DNA of 64,000 bases from Spirochaetia bacterium (GCA_009885955.1 VFJS01000049.1:44091-108090); one strand, 5' to 3'; positions 55,012 through 64,000 are shown, counted from the first letter of the stretch. The notes: generated by a model from the letters alone, not told the origin. Program-made: numbers and translations.

Positions 55012-55620
55012 CTATTTTATCACAACAGACTTGCCCACAATTTTCAGCCTGCCTTCGCAGAAATACTTCACAGCCAGGGGGAGAATCCTGTGCTCCTCCC
55101 TTAAAATTTTTACCGACAGCGAGGTCAGCGTGTCCTCTTCATGAATATGGACCGCTGCCTGGAGAATGATAGGGCCTGTATCTGTCCCTTCATCGATGAA
55201 ATGGGCTGTACACCCTGTTATTTTCACGCCGTATTTCAAAGCCTGGTTCTGGGCCTCGGCCCCGGGGAAGGAGGGGAGGAGGGCTGGATGGATGTTTATT
55301 ATCCTGCCCCTGAACTTCCCGACGAAATAGGGGGAGAGTATCCTCATATATCCCGCTGCAACGACAAGATCCGTTCTATGTTCATTCAATAATTTTTCCA
55401 TGGCAATTTCATGATCCTTCCTCGATGAATAGAGAGCAGGGTCAACGAAAAAGGAGCCCATCCCGAAATCAGGGGCAATTTCAAGGGCCTTTGCTTTGCC
55501 ATTATCTGATATCACAACCCCCAGCCTGGCATCGATTTCACCGCTGATAATTTTTTTGGCCACTACAGTGAAATTTGACCCGCGGCCGGAGACAAGAAAG
55601 GACACGACCTTTTTTTTCAT
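55012..55620 (-). CDS. purN: Phosphoribosylglycinamide formyltransferase
   Basis: VVSFLVSGRGSNF (phosphate loop), RIINIHPALLPSFPGAEAQNQALKYGVKITGCTAHFIDEGTDTGPIILQ contains the catalytic Asn-His-Asp set of PurN. It formylates GAR in purine synthesis using 10-formyl-THF. The start is set at the ATG at 55620; the earlier start at 55650 adds residues unlike the family. No other pur gene is adjacent. Confidence 0.93.
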   Translation of the reverse strand: MKKKVVSFLVSGRGSNFTVVAKKIISGEIDARLGVVISDNGKAKALEIAPDFGMGSFFVDPALYSSRKDHEIAMEKLLNEHRTDLVVAAGYMRILSPYFVGKFRGRIINIHPALLPSFPGAEAQNQALKYGVKITGCTAHFIDEGTDTGPIILQAAVHIHEEDTLTSLSVKILREEHRILPLAVKYFCEGRLKIVGKSVVIK

Positions 55621-55662
55621 ACATTTACCATTAATCCTGAAAAGGCACAAAATAATAAATCA

Positions 55663-55893
55663 GCCACAGAGGCACAGAGGCACGGAGTATGATTGGATTA
55701 ATTATCATGTTCCTTATTTGACCTCACTTTCTGTACATCGAATGCTTTTCGGACATCCTGTCTGTGTGCAACGCTAAAGCATCCTGCTTGCCGCCTCTCC
55801 TGAGAGGAGAGGGATGACTCTTTACTGTGAAAAAACCTAAGATAAAAAATTAATATTACAAATCCTTTCTCTGTGCCTCTGTGCCTCTGTGGC
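55663..55893. repeat. GCCACAGAGGCAC palindromic element, long copy with insert
   Basis: The ends GCCACAGAGGCACAGAGGCACGGAG and CTCTGTGCCTCTGTGCCTCTGTGGC are inverted repeats of about 25 bp; they match the short element at 30560. The interior holds a second unit with GACCTCACT and CCTCTCCTGAGAGGAGAGG, akin to the element at 22553, so one repeat seems nested in another. Confidence 0.7.
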
Positions 55894-55950
55894 AAAACTC
55901 TTTTAGCGTTCTGAAAAGCCCATTAAATAATTTCGGCCGGATAAAATTTA

Positions 55951-56949
55951 TCAGATCCTGATGGAATTCAGGGTATCATCATCAACCGGGTCCCCGGCCT
56001 TTATCGTTCCTGAAAGAATCCCTGATGTATATACATCAATGTCATTTCCATTTTCCAGAGGCTTCCCATGCCTTGCCATAATTTTTCCAATAAACATAAA
56101 GTCAGTTTCTTTAAGATGCCCCTTCACATAGATATGGGGTCCCCTGAAATTCGGGATAAAAAAATAATCAGCCCTGGCCATATACTTTTCCAGCGCATGG
56201 TTTTCCTTTTCATTCTTTGATACGATTATTTTGATGCCAGGGGCGGTCCTGTAATGCCTCCCCACGGTCATCAGGTAATAGTCCACGGGATCAAGGCCCT
56301 CTTTGTTCTCCACTGCATCCCTCACCCTGCGCGACAGGAAGGGATCGGTAAAGTGGCAGCCGCCGGCCGGGGAGGCAAATTTATCAATCCCCAATTCCCT
56401 GACAAGTTCCATCTGCCTCTTCCGGGACCTGCCGCTTATGTCATAGAGCCTGTCCCTGTCGACATGGCCCTCCGCTTCCGGCTTTGTAGGCTTCAGGAGC
56501 TTTGCGCACAGGGGCCTGAGGAGCCTCCCTTCAAGGTTAGTCACTTTTTCTATATGGTTGAGCATATGTTTCAGCTGCGACATGGGCCTCTGCCCCATGA
56601 CCTCGCCAGTGGCAACAAAATGGGCGTTCTCTTCTTTCATCAACTCGCCGGCTTTTTTAATGAAATGTATCTTGCAGTCAACACAGGGGTTCATGTGCCT
56701 GCCGTATCCATGGGGCGGGTTGTTCACCATTTCCAGGTATTCCCTGCCGCACCGGTAATAGACGAGCCTGAGGCCGATCTGTTTTGCAAGGATTGACGGC
56801 TTCAGTTCAGCAGGGTCCTGGTCCGGATGTACAAAAGGAAGGATGCAGTGTAATCCGATAACTTCTATCCCCTGGTTCATCAGAATTTTTGATGTCAGGA
56901 GGCTGTCGAGGCCGCCTGAAAATAAAACGATGCCTTTCCCGCCGGACAT
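55951..56949 (-). CDS. PP-loop tRNA-thiolation-type enzyme
   Basis: The N-terminal GIVLFSGGLDSLLTSKIL is the ATP-pyrophosphatase loop (SGGLDS), and HMNPCVDCKIHF gives a CxxC pair. FVATGEVMGQRPMSQ and FASPAGGCHFTDP follow, and the C-terminal 100 residues (IIVSKNEKENHALEKYMARADYFF) resemble an NFACT-R-like module. This is the MnmA/ThiI-like family seen in many anaerobes; tRNA sulfur transfer is inferred. The start ATG (56949) overlaps the moeA stop (TGATG) and has GGAG before it. Confidence 0.83.
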   Translation of the reverse strand: MSGGKGIVLFSGGLDSLLTSKILMNQGIEVIGLHCILPFVHPDQDPAELKPSILAKQIGLRLVYYRCGREYLEMVNNPPHGYGRHMNPCVDCKIHFIKKAGELMKEENAHFVATGEVMGQRPMSQLKHMLNHIEKVTNLEGRLLRPLCAKLLKPTKPEAEGHVDRDRLYDISGRSRKRQMELVRELGIDKFASPAGGCHFTDPFLSRRVRDAVENKEGLDPVDYYLMTVGRHYRTAPGIKIIVSKNEKENHALEKYMARADYFFIPNFRGPHIYVKGHLKETDFMFIGKIMARHGKPLENGNDIDVYTSGILSGTIKAGDPVDDDTLNSIRI

Positions 56950-58172
56950 CACACCTCTCCATGCTGTATAAGCTGTACCATGACTTCATCTCCAGGGAGC
57001 GCCTTTTCAATATCCTCAGGGAGGATGATGATGCAGTTTGCCCCGCTCATGGAGCTTAAAATTCCCGAACCCTGGGGCCCCGTGGTTGTAACATGGAACC
57101 TCCCGTCTTTGATGATAAACCGCCCGCGGATGAAATGCCTTCTCCCCGGCTTCTTTTTAATTTTCTCCATGAGAATGGCTTTTACAACCGGCTTGCGGAG
57201 TTTCGCGGCTCCCATCATTTTCAGTATGACAGGCCGTACAAACTGCATGAATGCTACCATCGTTGATACCGGATTGCCGGGAAGTCCGAAAAAAACTTTA
57301 TCCCCTTTTATACCGAAAACGAGAGGTTTTCCAGGCTTCATACTGATGGTTTCAATTTTTATGTCAACCCCCAGCTCTTGAATCACATCCTTGATAAAAT
57401 CATATTTCCCCAGGGAGACCCCTCCGGTGGTTATCACAATGTCCTTCGTATCAAACCCGGATTTCAATTTCTGCCTGAGCCCGTCTATGGTATCCTCTGC
57501 AATTCCCAGGTATTCAGGAACCACGTTCATACCCCTGACTAAAGACTGGAGGGTATAGGCATTGCTGTTTCTCACCTGGCCCCTGGCCATGGCCTCGCCG
57601 ACATCCACAATCTCATCACCGGTGGAGAGTATTCCTATCCTGGGCCTTTTATATACGCTGATTTCACCATGATTCAGAGAGGCAAGGAGCCCGGTCTCAG
57701 AGGATTTGACAATGTCCCCTTTATGAAGAACATCACTGCCTGCTGATATATCCTCTCCTATGAAACGGATGTTATCATCTTTTTTCACCGGTTTAAATAT
57801 CTTTACAGTCCCTTCACCTTCTTTTGTATCCTCAACGGGAATTACCCCATCGGCTCCACCGGGGATTACCGCGCCGGTCATGATGCATATGGCTGTACCG
57901 GATACAAGTTCAGGGCCTTCCCGGTAAATGCCGGCCTGTATCTCACTCAGCACCCTGAGTTCAACAGGCCTGTCACCTGATGCATTCAATGTATCTCCCG
58001 ACATGACGGCATAACCGTCCATGGCCGAATTATTGAAAGAGGGTATATCGATTTCCGACGCAATGTCCCCGGCGAGAATGCGGTCATAGGCTTCAAGGAG
58101 GGGAACTTTTTCCTCACCAAGCGTTCCGGCAAGGGACAGCATCAGGTTAAGGGCATCATCAACAGAAGTCAT
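56949..58172 (-). CDS. moeA: Molybdopterin molybdenumtransferase MoeA
   Basis: The 407-residue protein has IDIPSFNNSAMDGYAV, GAVIPGGADGVIPVEDT, GILSTGDEIVDVGEAMARGQVRNSN, TTGGVSLGKYDFIKDVIQELGVD and KPGKPLVFGIKGDKVFFGLPGNPVS, the MoeA/gephyrin E-domain signatures. It inserts molybdate into adenylated molybdopterin. No other cofactor gene is near. It is followed by the PP-loop enzyme in the same transcript, which may or may not reflect a common pathway. Confidence 0.94.
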   Translation of the reverse strand: MTSVDDALNLMLSLAGTLGEEKVPLLEAYDRILAGDIASEIDIPSFNNSAMDGYAVMSGDTLNASGDRPVELRVLSEIQAGIYREGPELVSGTAICIMTGAVIPGGADGVIPVEDTKEGEGTVKIFKPVKKDDNIRFIGEDISAGSDVLHKGDIVKSSETGLLASLNHGEISVYKRPRIGILSTGDEIVDVGEAMARGQVRNSNAYTLQSLVRGMNVVPEYLGIAEDTIDGLRQKLKSGFDTKDIVITTGGVSLGKYDFIKDVIQELGVDIKIETISMKPGKPLVFGIKGDKVFFGLPGNPVSTMVAFMQFVRPVILKMMGAAKLRKPVVKAILMEKIKKKPGRRHFIRGRFIIKDGRFHVTTTGPQGSGILSSMSGANCIIILPEDIEKALPGDEVMVQLIQHGEV

Positions 58173-58206
58173 TGTACAGTCTCCATATAATTATTCAGCT
58201 GCTGTC

Positions 58207-59808
58207 TTATATTTCATCAATGATGACTGAAATAAGCTCCCTGACATCACTGATGTCATGCTTCAGCCTCTTAATGTCTATGAGCCTCTGATTATCCCTG
58301 GCCTTTTTGTATTTTTCTATAAGGCTGTTGTAGGACGCGGTGAATCTCTCCATTTCCGAATCAACCTGGGTGTATTCCTCGGGGACCTTGTATGAAACAA
58401 ATTGGGAGGAGAAGTGTTCCAGGTCTACAACCTCTCCCCAGTTCGGCACATAGGCGGTGAAGCCGAATTTCGATTCAATTTCGGCCTTCAGGTTCAGGGC
58501 TGCCTTTTCCTCTCCGTGAACCACGAATACCTTCATTCCGGGATTTTTGAAATTACCCATCCAGTCAAGAATTCCGTTTTTATCCGCATGCCCGGAAAAT
58601 CCTCCCAGGGTATGAATCTTCGCATTCACCGAAACGTCCTCGCCGTATATGCGCACCTGCTTTGCCCCTTCCACGATTCTCCTGCCAAGGGTCCCCTCGG
58701 CCTGGTATCCCACGAAAATAACGCTGGAGTTGCTCTTGTAGAGGTTGTTCAGCAGATGATATTTGATTCTCCCGGCCGTACACATGCCGCTGGCAGATAT
58801 GATTATGGTCCCCTTCGCCTCCTCGTTCAGCCTCTGCGATTCCTTTGTGGACTTGGTAAAATAAAGGTTATCGAACTCCAGGGGGCTGTCGCCGCTTGCG
58901 AACATATTTCGCGTCTCTTCATCAAAACAATCCTGATTTTTCCTGAATATTTCAGTTGCTGAGATGGCCAGGGGGGAATCGATATAAACCGGAATTTTGG
59001 GAATATCCCCGCTCTTAAAAAGATTTCCCAGGGAAAAAATTATCTCCTGGGTCCTTTCCACTGCAAAGGCGGGGATGATGATATTCCCCTCCTTATTGTA
59101 TGAATCAAGTATGATATCCTTAAATTCGGTGTAAGTATCCTCCTTGCTCTTATGGAGCCTGTCCCCGTAGGTCGATTCCACCAGGAGTATATCTGCTTCA
59201 GTGACGATTTCGGGATCCCTTATGAGAGCCTGATTTTTAGGGCCCAGGTCCCCGGAAAAAACGATTTTTGTCTTTTTACCTTTTTCCTCCACCCACATCT
59301 CGATGAAAGAAGAGCCAAGGATATGCCCGGCATCCCTGAACGTAATCTCAATCCTGGGATGGATCCTGACCCTTTTTCCATAGGCCACGGGATTAAAAAA
59401 TTCCAGGGAGTTCTCGGCATCTTCCACAGTGTATAAGGGCTCCAGCGGCTCTCTCTGAAGTTTATGGCTTTTTCTGTTTGTCTGGCGGGTATCCATCTCC
59501 TGTATATGGGCGCTATCGGGGAGCATCACCTGGCAGAGGTCCGATGTTGCAGTTGTGCAGTAAATCTTCCCTTTGAACCCGCGCTTCACCAGCCTGGGAA
59601 TGAGACCGCTGTGGTCAATATGGGCGTGGGTGAGAATGAGTATGTCGATGTCCTTCGGGCTGTAAATAATCTCAAGGAGATTCCGGCTTTTCAGCTCTCC
59701 CCTGCCCTGGAACATGCCGCAGTCTATCATGACAGTAAAATCGCCGTCTTTCAATATATAACAGGAACCGGTAACTGTTTTTGCGCCGCCGAGGAATTCA
59801 AGTTTCAT
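58207..59808 (-). CDS. Beta-CASP metallo-beta-lactamase RNase
   Basis: The MBL site is THAHIDHSGLIPRL with DAGHILGSSFIEM and FSGDLGPKNQ. The beta-CASP domain has IPAFAVERTQEII, and IISASGMCTAGRIKYHLLNNL and HTLGGFSGHADKNGILDW belong to the CPSF73/Ysh1-like group. Such proteins are zinc-dependent RNA endo- or exonucleases. The start is the ATG at 59808, with GGAG before it; the track adds one GTG codon. The C-terminal 80 residues form a charged helical tail. It lies 34 bases downstream... in transcription order it precedes moeA by 34 bases. Confidence 0.93.
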   Translation of the reverse strand: MKLEFLGGAKTVTGSCYILKDGDFTVMIDCGMFQGRGELKSRNLLEIIYSPKDIDILILTHAHIDHSGLIPRLVKRGFKGKIYCTTATSDLCQVMLPDSAHIQEMDTRQTNRKSHKLQREPLEPLYTVEDAENSLEFFNPVAYGKRVRIHPRIEITFRDAGHILGSSFIEMWVEEKGKKTKIVFSGDLGPKNQALIRDPEIVTEADILLVESTYGDRLHKSKEDTYTEFKDIILDSYNKEGNIIIPAFAVERTQEIIFSLGNLFKSGDIPKIPVYIDSPLAISATEIFRKNQDCFDEETRNMFASGDSPLEFDNLYFTKSTKESQRLNEEAKGTIIISASGMCTAGRIKYHLLNNLYKSNSSVIFVGYQAEGTLGRRIVEGAKQVRIYGEDVSVNAKIHTLGGFSGHADKNGILDWMGNFKNPGMKVFVVHGEEKAALNLKAEIESKFGFTAYVPNWGEVVDLEHFSSQFVSYKVPEEYTQVDSEMERFTASYNSLIEKYKKARDNQRLIDIKRLKHDISDVRELISVIIDEI

Positions 59809-60459
59809 CACACGTCTCCATTAATTATTTTAACACGATAAGAGGCTGACAGACAATTCCCATCCACGCCCCTTTTCTTTATCACCTATGATTAATTTTA
59901 TGCCACCATCCGGTTAAAATACAAGAATAATTTATCATATTTACTATTTATTATCCATACTCCCTCTGGGGCCATGGCTCACTCCTCCATGTAAGAGTGT
60001 AAGATAAGGGGGATGAGGGGATAAAAAAATGTGATATGGAGATAAGATTATTATAATTAATTATTATCCCCGTAATCTCTCTTTCTTATCCCCCCATCTC
60101 CAGAAAAAAATTTTAATGTACACACAAAAAATGAGGGAAAAAGTCAGGTGATTCTCTGTATCATCTAATGATAAAAAAAAGTCTGAAAAATCAAAAAAAT
60201 TTCATTAAAGTTCTAAGGGAAAAAATTAAATATCCCGAAATACTGAATAGGTGATAATTTTCATAAAATATCAAAAATAGGATAAATCTATATCATATTT
60301 TTAAATAAATGCTTTTAACTGCTTTTTAATGCCAAAAACAGCCATTTTCAGCCTTTAATATCCATTCAAGCTATTCCGAACTTATGAAAGTCAGGGGAAA
60401 TTCCCTGAAAAGGACGGCACGGAGGCCGGCCTGGACGGAAGATTCATGGAGGAATCTGA
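59809..60459. other. Long intergenic region upstream of flaB1
   Basis: No gene is visible. A loose inverted repeat pairs the GATAAGGGGGATGAGGGG run (60006-60023) with TTATCCCCCCATCTCC (about 60087-60102). A short hairpin TCAGGG/CCCTGA (60391-60408) lies in the flaB1 leader. I could not identify a convincing sigma-28 promoter. A strong GGAGG stands 7 bases before flaB1. Confidence 0.4.
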
Positions 60460-61305
60460 ATGATTATCAACCACAACATTTCCGCTATTAATACGCACAA
60501 AGTACTGAAATTTCAGCAGTGGAACGTACACAAAAACATGGAAAATTTATCCTCCGGCTTGAGGATAAACAAAGCAGGAGATGACGCTTCGGGCCTGGCC
60601 GTTTCTGAAAAGATGCGCGCACAGATCCAGGGCCTGCGCCAGGCTGAAAGAAACACTGAAGACGGAATGTCATTCATCCAGACCACTGAAGGCTATCTTG
60701 CCGAAACCTCGGAAATAATACAGAGAATACGGGTGCTGGCAGTCCAGTCATCAAACGGAATCTATACAAGAGAAGACAGGCAGCTCATTCAGATCGAGGT
60801 TTCAGAGCTCATCGATGAAGTGGACCGGATAGCCTCCCAGGCTGAATTCAATAAGATGAAACTGCTCCTCGGCGATTTCGGAAGATTCAACAACACCGCG
60901 TCCATGTGGATTCACATGGGCCCCAACATGCACCAGAGAGAAAGACTTTACATTCAGACAATGACGGCCGAATCCCTGTCTTTAAAATACAGGTCAGGAA
61001 GGCTGATAACACTCTCCACGGCAAATTACGCCAACATGAACATCGGCGTCATGGACCAGGCCCTGCACGTTATCGCAAAGCAGAGGGCCGACCTTGGAGC
61101 ATATTACAACAGGATGGAACACGCGGCAAAAGGCCTCATGAACGCCTATGAGACTATCCAGGCATCGGAAAGCAGGATCAGGGATGCCGATATGGCTGAA
61201 GTTTCCGTTGATTTCACAAAGAACCAGATACTGGTTCAGAGCGGGACTGCTATGCTTGTGCAGGCGAACACAAAGTCGCAGTCAGTATTGCAATTATTGA
61301 GATAA
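60460..61305 (+). CDS. flaB: Flagellin core protein FlaB, copy 1
   Basis: The 281-residue protein has conserved flagellin ends: [20 protein letters not shown] ... [42 protein letters not shown] at the N terminus and [47 protein letters not shown] at the C terminus. The middle carries [23 protein letters not shown], a short insertion that I know from leptospiral FlaB. It would polymerise into the periplasmic filament core. GGAGG precedes the ATG. A second copy follows after 228 bases; a strong hairpin separates them. Confidence 0.96.
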   Translation: MIINHNISAINTHKVLKFQQWNVHKNMENLSSGLRINKAGDDASGLAVSEKMRAQIQGLRQAERNTEDGMSFIQTTEGYLAETSEIIQRIRVLAVQSSNGIYTREDRQLIQIEVSELIDEVDRIASQAEFNKMKLLLGDFGRFNNTASMWIHMGPNMHQRERLYIQTMTAESLSLKYRSGRLITLSTANYANMNIGVMDQALHVIAKQRADLGAYYNRMEHAAKGLMNAYETIQASESRIRDADMAEVSVDFTKNQILVQSGTAMLVQANTKSQSVLQLLR

Positions 61306-61326
61306 TCTGATTTTTTTCCTTGAAAA

Positions 61327-61358
61327 CGGCCGGGATGTCATGCCCGACATCCCGGCCG
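61327..61358 (+). terminator. Strong hairpin after flaB1
   Basis: CGGCCGGGATGTC, loop ATGCCC, GACATCCCGGCCG: a perfect 13-bp stem 21 bases after the flaB1 stop. No T-run follows at once, so it may stabilise the mRNA 3' end or give partial termination. Confidence 0.6.
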
Positions 61359-61533
61359 GATAAGTTCTTTGAAAACAAAAGTAATTACTTCAAGCAGACA
61401 GCCCTGTCGCTGACAGGTTTATATGGTTGCAGTAATGAACCAATAATAGGTATTCCCTGTTTTTTCTTACCATAACCTGGTATTACAACCCTGATACGGA
61501 GATTGGGGTATATTAACAAAGGAGTGTTAAACC

Positions 61534-62385
61534 ATGATTATTAATCATAACATGAGTGCGGTAAATGCAAATAGGGTACTAAAATTCAAGCAGTGGGATG
61601 TGAGCAAATCAACTGAAAAACTCGCATCGGGACTCAGAATAAACAGGGCAGGCGATGATGCTTCAGGACTTGCCGTTTCTGAAAAAATGAGGACCCAGAT
61701 ACAGGGCTTGAGACAGGCCGAAAGAAACACTGAAGATGGAATGTCATTTGTCCAGACGGCAGAAGGTTACCTGGACCAGTCATCAACCATTCTTCAGAGG
61801 ATACGCGTGCTTGCAGTGCAATCCTCAAACGGTATCTACACACAGGATGACAGGCAGCTTATCCAGGTTGAAGTATCGGCCCTTGTTGACGAAATTGACA
61901 GGGTGGCTTCCACGGCTGAATTCAACAAATTCAAGCTTCTCGTTGGTGATTTTTCCAGGACCAACCCAAAGGCCAGCATGTGGTTCCATATGGGGCCCAA
62001 TATGAACCAGAGGGAGAGGGTATATATTGGAACAATGACAGCAGCGGGATTGAAGCTGAAAGAAATGACAGGAAAATTTCTTGCGAATCTTGATACGGCA
62101 GACGGAGCAAACAGGGCCATCGGAATTGTTGACCTTGCCCTTCATACCATAGCAAAGCAGAGAGCGGATCTTGGAGCATACTACAACAGGTTTGAAGTCG
62201 CGTCAAAAGGTCTCATGGCAGCATATGAGAACATACAGGCTTCAGAGAGCAGGTTGAGAGACGCTGACATGGCTGAAACCATGGTGGAAATGACCAAGGA
62301 CCAGATCCTTACTCAGTCCGGTACAGCAATGCTGGCCCAGGCAAATATGAGAACAAGATCAGTTCTTCAGCTTCTTGGGGGCTAA
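61534..62385 (+). CDS. flaB: Flagellin core protein FlaB, copy 2
   Basis: The 283-residue protein is a close paralogue of copy 1: [93 protein letters not shown] and a C terminus ending RSVLQLLGG. Differences concentrate between residues about 140 and 200, the variable middle. AAAGGAGTG precedes the ATG. The gene has its own leader and a strong terminator, so the two copies may be expressed separately. Confidence 0.96.
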   Translation: MIINHNMSAVNANRVLKFKQWDVSKSTEKLASGLRINRAGDDASGLAVSEKMRTQIQGLRQAERNTEDGMSFVQTAEGYLDQSSTILQRIRVLAVQSSNGIYTQDDRQLIQVEVSALVDEIDRVASTAEFNKFKLLVGDFSRTNPKASMWFHMGPNMNQRERVYIGTMTAAGLKLKEMTGKFLANLDTADGANRAIGIVDLALHTIAKQRADLGAYYNRFEVASKGLMAAYENIQASESRLRDADMAETMVEMTKDQILTQSGTAMLAQANMRTRSVLQLLGG

Positions 62386-62447
62386 TTGATTTAGCCGATA
62401 AATAAATAAAATAAATCAAAAATGTAGAGGGAATACCAGAAAACTTC

Positions 62448-62483
62448 AAGGGCCGGCCCGCACATGGGGCCGGCCCTTTTTTT
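62448..62483 (+). terminator. Rho-independent terminator of flaB2
   Basis: AAGGGCCGGCCC, 7-base loop, GGGCCGGCCCTT and a run of seven T: a very stable 12-bp stem. Confidence 0.92.
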
Positions 62484-62539
62484 ATTTAAAATCTTTTTAA
62501 ATTTTAGTGTAAAAAAGGCGGCGCCTCTGCAATCATATT

Positions 62540-63064
62540 CTATTTTGCAATATTTACTATCTTTAATTTTGAAATTAATGGATAAGTTGTTTTCAATATA
62601 TCTATATCTTTCTGGCTGTCATCAATGCGGTTGCATATGATATTCAATGATGCATCTTTGGCAATTTGAAAATGTCCTATATAATGGATACTCCCTTTTT
62701 CAATGGTAAATATTATATTTTCATTTTTATCAACAAAACCAATTTCAAATGTTTTTATTTTATATCTGCCCGGTTCTATTTTGAAAAAAAATATTTTCTT
62801 TTCCTTTGTTAAATCCAGTGTCTGGTCAAAGGATAAATTTTTTTCAACAGTTCCATCATTATTCAGTTTTTCAAGTTTTATTTTAAAGGGCGGTCCGATA
62901 AACATTTTCATAATTACAAAATAGTCTCTTATATAGGACCCGGCCAGGTATCCGGTATTCTGTAAATTACTGCTCTCCTGCAAATCAAAATTATTAAGAG
63001 GCTGCCTCATTGTGACGCATCCTGTAATAAGCAGAGATATAATAAATATTAAAAGTTTTATCAT
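62540..63064 (-). CDS. Lipoprotein of unknown function
   Basis: The signal peptide MIKLLIFIISLLITGC has a good lipobox (LITGC, Cys16). The mature part of about 158 residues is beta-rich (PPFKIKLEKLNNDG, KIFFFKIEPGRYKIKTFEIGFVDKNENIIFTIEKGSIHYIGHF), a pattern of small outer-membrane or periplasmic lipoproteins with a PEGA/DUF2846-like GxY turn. GAGG precedes the ATG. It converges with flaB2 and has no partner gene. Confidence 0.78.
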   Translation of the reverse strand: MIKLLIFIISLLITGCVTMRQPLNNFDLQESSNLQNTGYLAGSYIRDYFVIMKMFIGPPFKIKLEKLNNDGTVEKNLSFDQTLDLTKEKKIFFFKIEPGRYKIKTFEIGFVDKNENIIFTIEKGSIHYIGHFQIAKDASLNIICNRIDDSQKDIDILKTTYPLISKLKIVNIAK

Positions 63065-63320
63065 ATTATTTACCTCATGTATATATAAAATTTCCCTCTA
63101 TCATTATCATGCTGATTTTCCCCAAGAGGAATTATTAATTGTAAGACCTGCAGGATCATTTTATGTTACTCAAATCTTGATGCTGATGATATTATTATCC
63201 CCAAACACCGCCATACGGCCTATATGGTCAATCCCGTAGTCTCATGCGGTTCAGGGAAATAAATTATACAATATCAATATTCTCCGATTTAAAATTTTGA
63301 TATATTCTCATTCGTTTTAC
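63065..63320. other. Intergenic stretch
   Basis: Nothing convincing is seen; the plus ORF of the track (63012-63239) starts antisense to the lipoprotein and lacks a ribosome site. Confidence 0.4.
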
Positions 63321-63482
63321 TTAAAATTTTAGAACACAATTGTCTGGATCGGTAACTCCAGGTGGATAATACATTGTATCTCCATGTTGCCATATCATAT
63401 CCTTTGTTTTTTGGTCAGTCAACACTTCCATTGTGCCAATCAGCATTACACCACGAAAGAATCGTGTGTCAAAAAAATATTT
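63321..63482 (-). pseudogene. C-terminal fragment of a pyridoxamine-phosphate-oxidase-family protein
   Basis: The minus strand reads FFDTRFFRGVMLIGTMEVLTDQKTKDMIWQHGDTMYYPPGVTDPDNCVLKF and then stops. The RGxxxIGTMEVLTD, YYPPGVTDPD and LKF pieces match the C-terminal part of the flavin-binding PPOX family (general-stress-protein-26-like). The frame is closed by TAA just upstream with no start codon, and the N-terminal domain is missing. It is hidden in the track under a plus-strand shadow ORF (63362-63547). Confidence 0.55.
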
Positions 63483-63483
63483 T

Positions 63484-63518
63484 TATCCCGCTATTGGTAA
63501 TTAGCGGGATATTTTTTT
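63484..63518 (+). terminator. Hairpin with T7 run
   Basis: TATCCCGCTA, 8-base loop, TAGCGGGATA and seven T on the plus strand. No plus-strand gene ends just before it, so it may be left from a lost gene. Confidence 0.7.
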
Positions 63519-63562
63519 GCAGCTACGCTAAGACTTCTATTAGTTAGGCGCAGTGCGAATAT

Positions 63563-63871
63563 TCAGTTACTTTTTTTAAACTCAATAAGTAAATTTTCTG
63601 TTCGTAAAGGAATTATATCAAATGTTATTGCTAAAAGAATTTCAAAAGATTTACAAATTTCATCTGGTTCAAGATTTGATGGTACAACTCCAAGAATAAG
63701 TGATGGAACAGCCCAAATGATTATTTCTGGAGCAAATATTCCAGAGATAAAAATGATGCCACAAATTATATTAGATATTGATCGAGTTTTTGATAAATAA
63801 TTTAATATGAAAGTATCAGTAACATATTTTTCAGCTAATAAAATATTATTTGAACTTGAATAAAGTTTCAA
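63563..63871 (-). CDS. Doubtful 102-aa ORF with two hydrophobic segments
   Basis: The minus frame begins at a TTG and gives SSSNNILLAEKYVTDTFILNYLSK, a membrane-like stretch ISNIICGIIFISGIFAPEIIIWAVPSLILGVVP, and a tail LRTENLLIEFKKSN. The plus strand over the same bases also reads open (RISKDLQISSGSRFDGTTPRISDGTAQMIISGANIPEIKMMPQIILDIDRVFDK) and looks like a soluble protein tail. I cannot tell which, if either, is used. No family is recognised on either strand. Confidence 0.25.
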   Translation of the reverse strand: MKLYSSSNNILLAEKYVTDTFILNYLSKTRSISNIICGIIFISGIFAPEIIIWAVPSLILGVVPSNLEPDEICKSFEILLAITFDIIPLRTENLLIEFKKSN

Positions 63872-64000
63872 CTCATACTTAATATTATATGTATAACCTC
63901 AATTGCTTAATAATATATATGGAGAAATTGAATTATAGTTGATAAATGGCCAATATCCTTGATTATTGTTAAATAACGACAAATAACAAAACAAAGATAG

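Noticed and set aside
59809-60459. Sigma-28 promoter for flaB1
   Set aside because: No clear TAAA-N15-GCCGATAA-like pair was found; I could not choose a promoter by eye.

Overview
The window comes from a spirochaete, most likely a lineage near Leptospirales. The best evidence is a pair of tandem flagellin core genes (flaB) whose products carry the central MW(I/F)HMGPN..QRER segment that I know from Leptospira FlaB. A lone 5S rRNA gene with no 16S, 23S or tRNA nearby also fits the scattered rRNA genes of leptospires. Many short lipoproteins and a bactofilin/M23 peptidase pair agree with this. No tRNA, CRISPR array, intact transposase or prophage was seen.

Layout. (1) 1-9.6 kb, minus strand, AT-rich: a defence-like locus. 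In transcription order it reads PLD-nuclease/helicase fusion (GTG start, own promoter), DUF3800 protein, Eco57I-class adenine methyltransferase of 1095 aa, a small tail-anchored protein coupled to it by ATGA, the C-terminal half of an SNF2-type helicase cut by a repeat, and an FRG-domain gene that leaves the window and is absent from the ORF track. (2) 9.6-12.4 kb: a tiny exported peptide, a SEC-C protein with its partner, and a Phd/ParE-like toxin-antitoxin pair. (3) 12.5-32.8 kb: metabolic core with an FMN-dependent alpha-hydroxy-acid oxidase, gltBD, a PHP phosphatase, a YfiH-family protein, an M29 aminopeptidase, a DUF438/hemerythrin/PAS protein, a YyaL-type protein, an ABC exporter pair and glyS. 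(4) 33-37.5 kb: small accessory modules, namely a RelE toxin with an amber-interrupted antitoxin, a PIN toxin pair, an NHL-repeat lipoprotein cut short by a dispersed repeat, a CsgG-like exported protein preceded by a (CT)13 tract that sets its reading frame, and a DUF4160/DUF2442 pair. (5) 37.5-48.6 kb, minus strand: one long translation and RNA-decay operon, rimP-nusA-infB-rbfA-truB-rpsO-pnp, running on into an M16 protease, bactofilin and a LysM/M23 peptidase. (6) 48.9-55 kb: 5S rRNA, DUF1499 protein and methyltransferase, DUF433/DUF5615 and HigBA modules, an antitoxin remnant, and two lipoproteins sharing a GW(I/V)DNDT(F/Y) motif. (7) 55-60 kb: purN, a PP-loop thiolation enzyme, moeA and a beta-CASP RNase. 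(8) 60.4-64 kb: flaB1, flaB2, a lipoprotein, a decayed PPOX-family fragment and a doubtful terminal ORF.

How it fits together. The core genes are ordinary housekeeping. The interest lies in the accessory DNA: a defence-like locus with an unusual gene set, a likely slipped-strand phase switch on an exported CsgG-like protein, six or seven toxin-antitoxin-type modules in various states of decay, and several families of short palindromic or dispersed repeats. Some of those repeats sit exactly at the broken or altered ends of genes (the SNF2 helicase, the NHL protein, the ABC ATPase tail). All calls are made by eye from the sequence. Family names rest on motif recognition, not on database searches.
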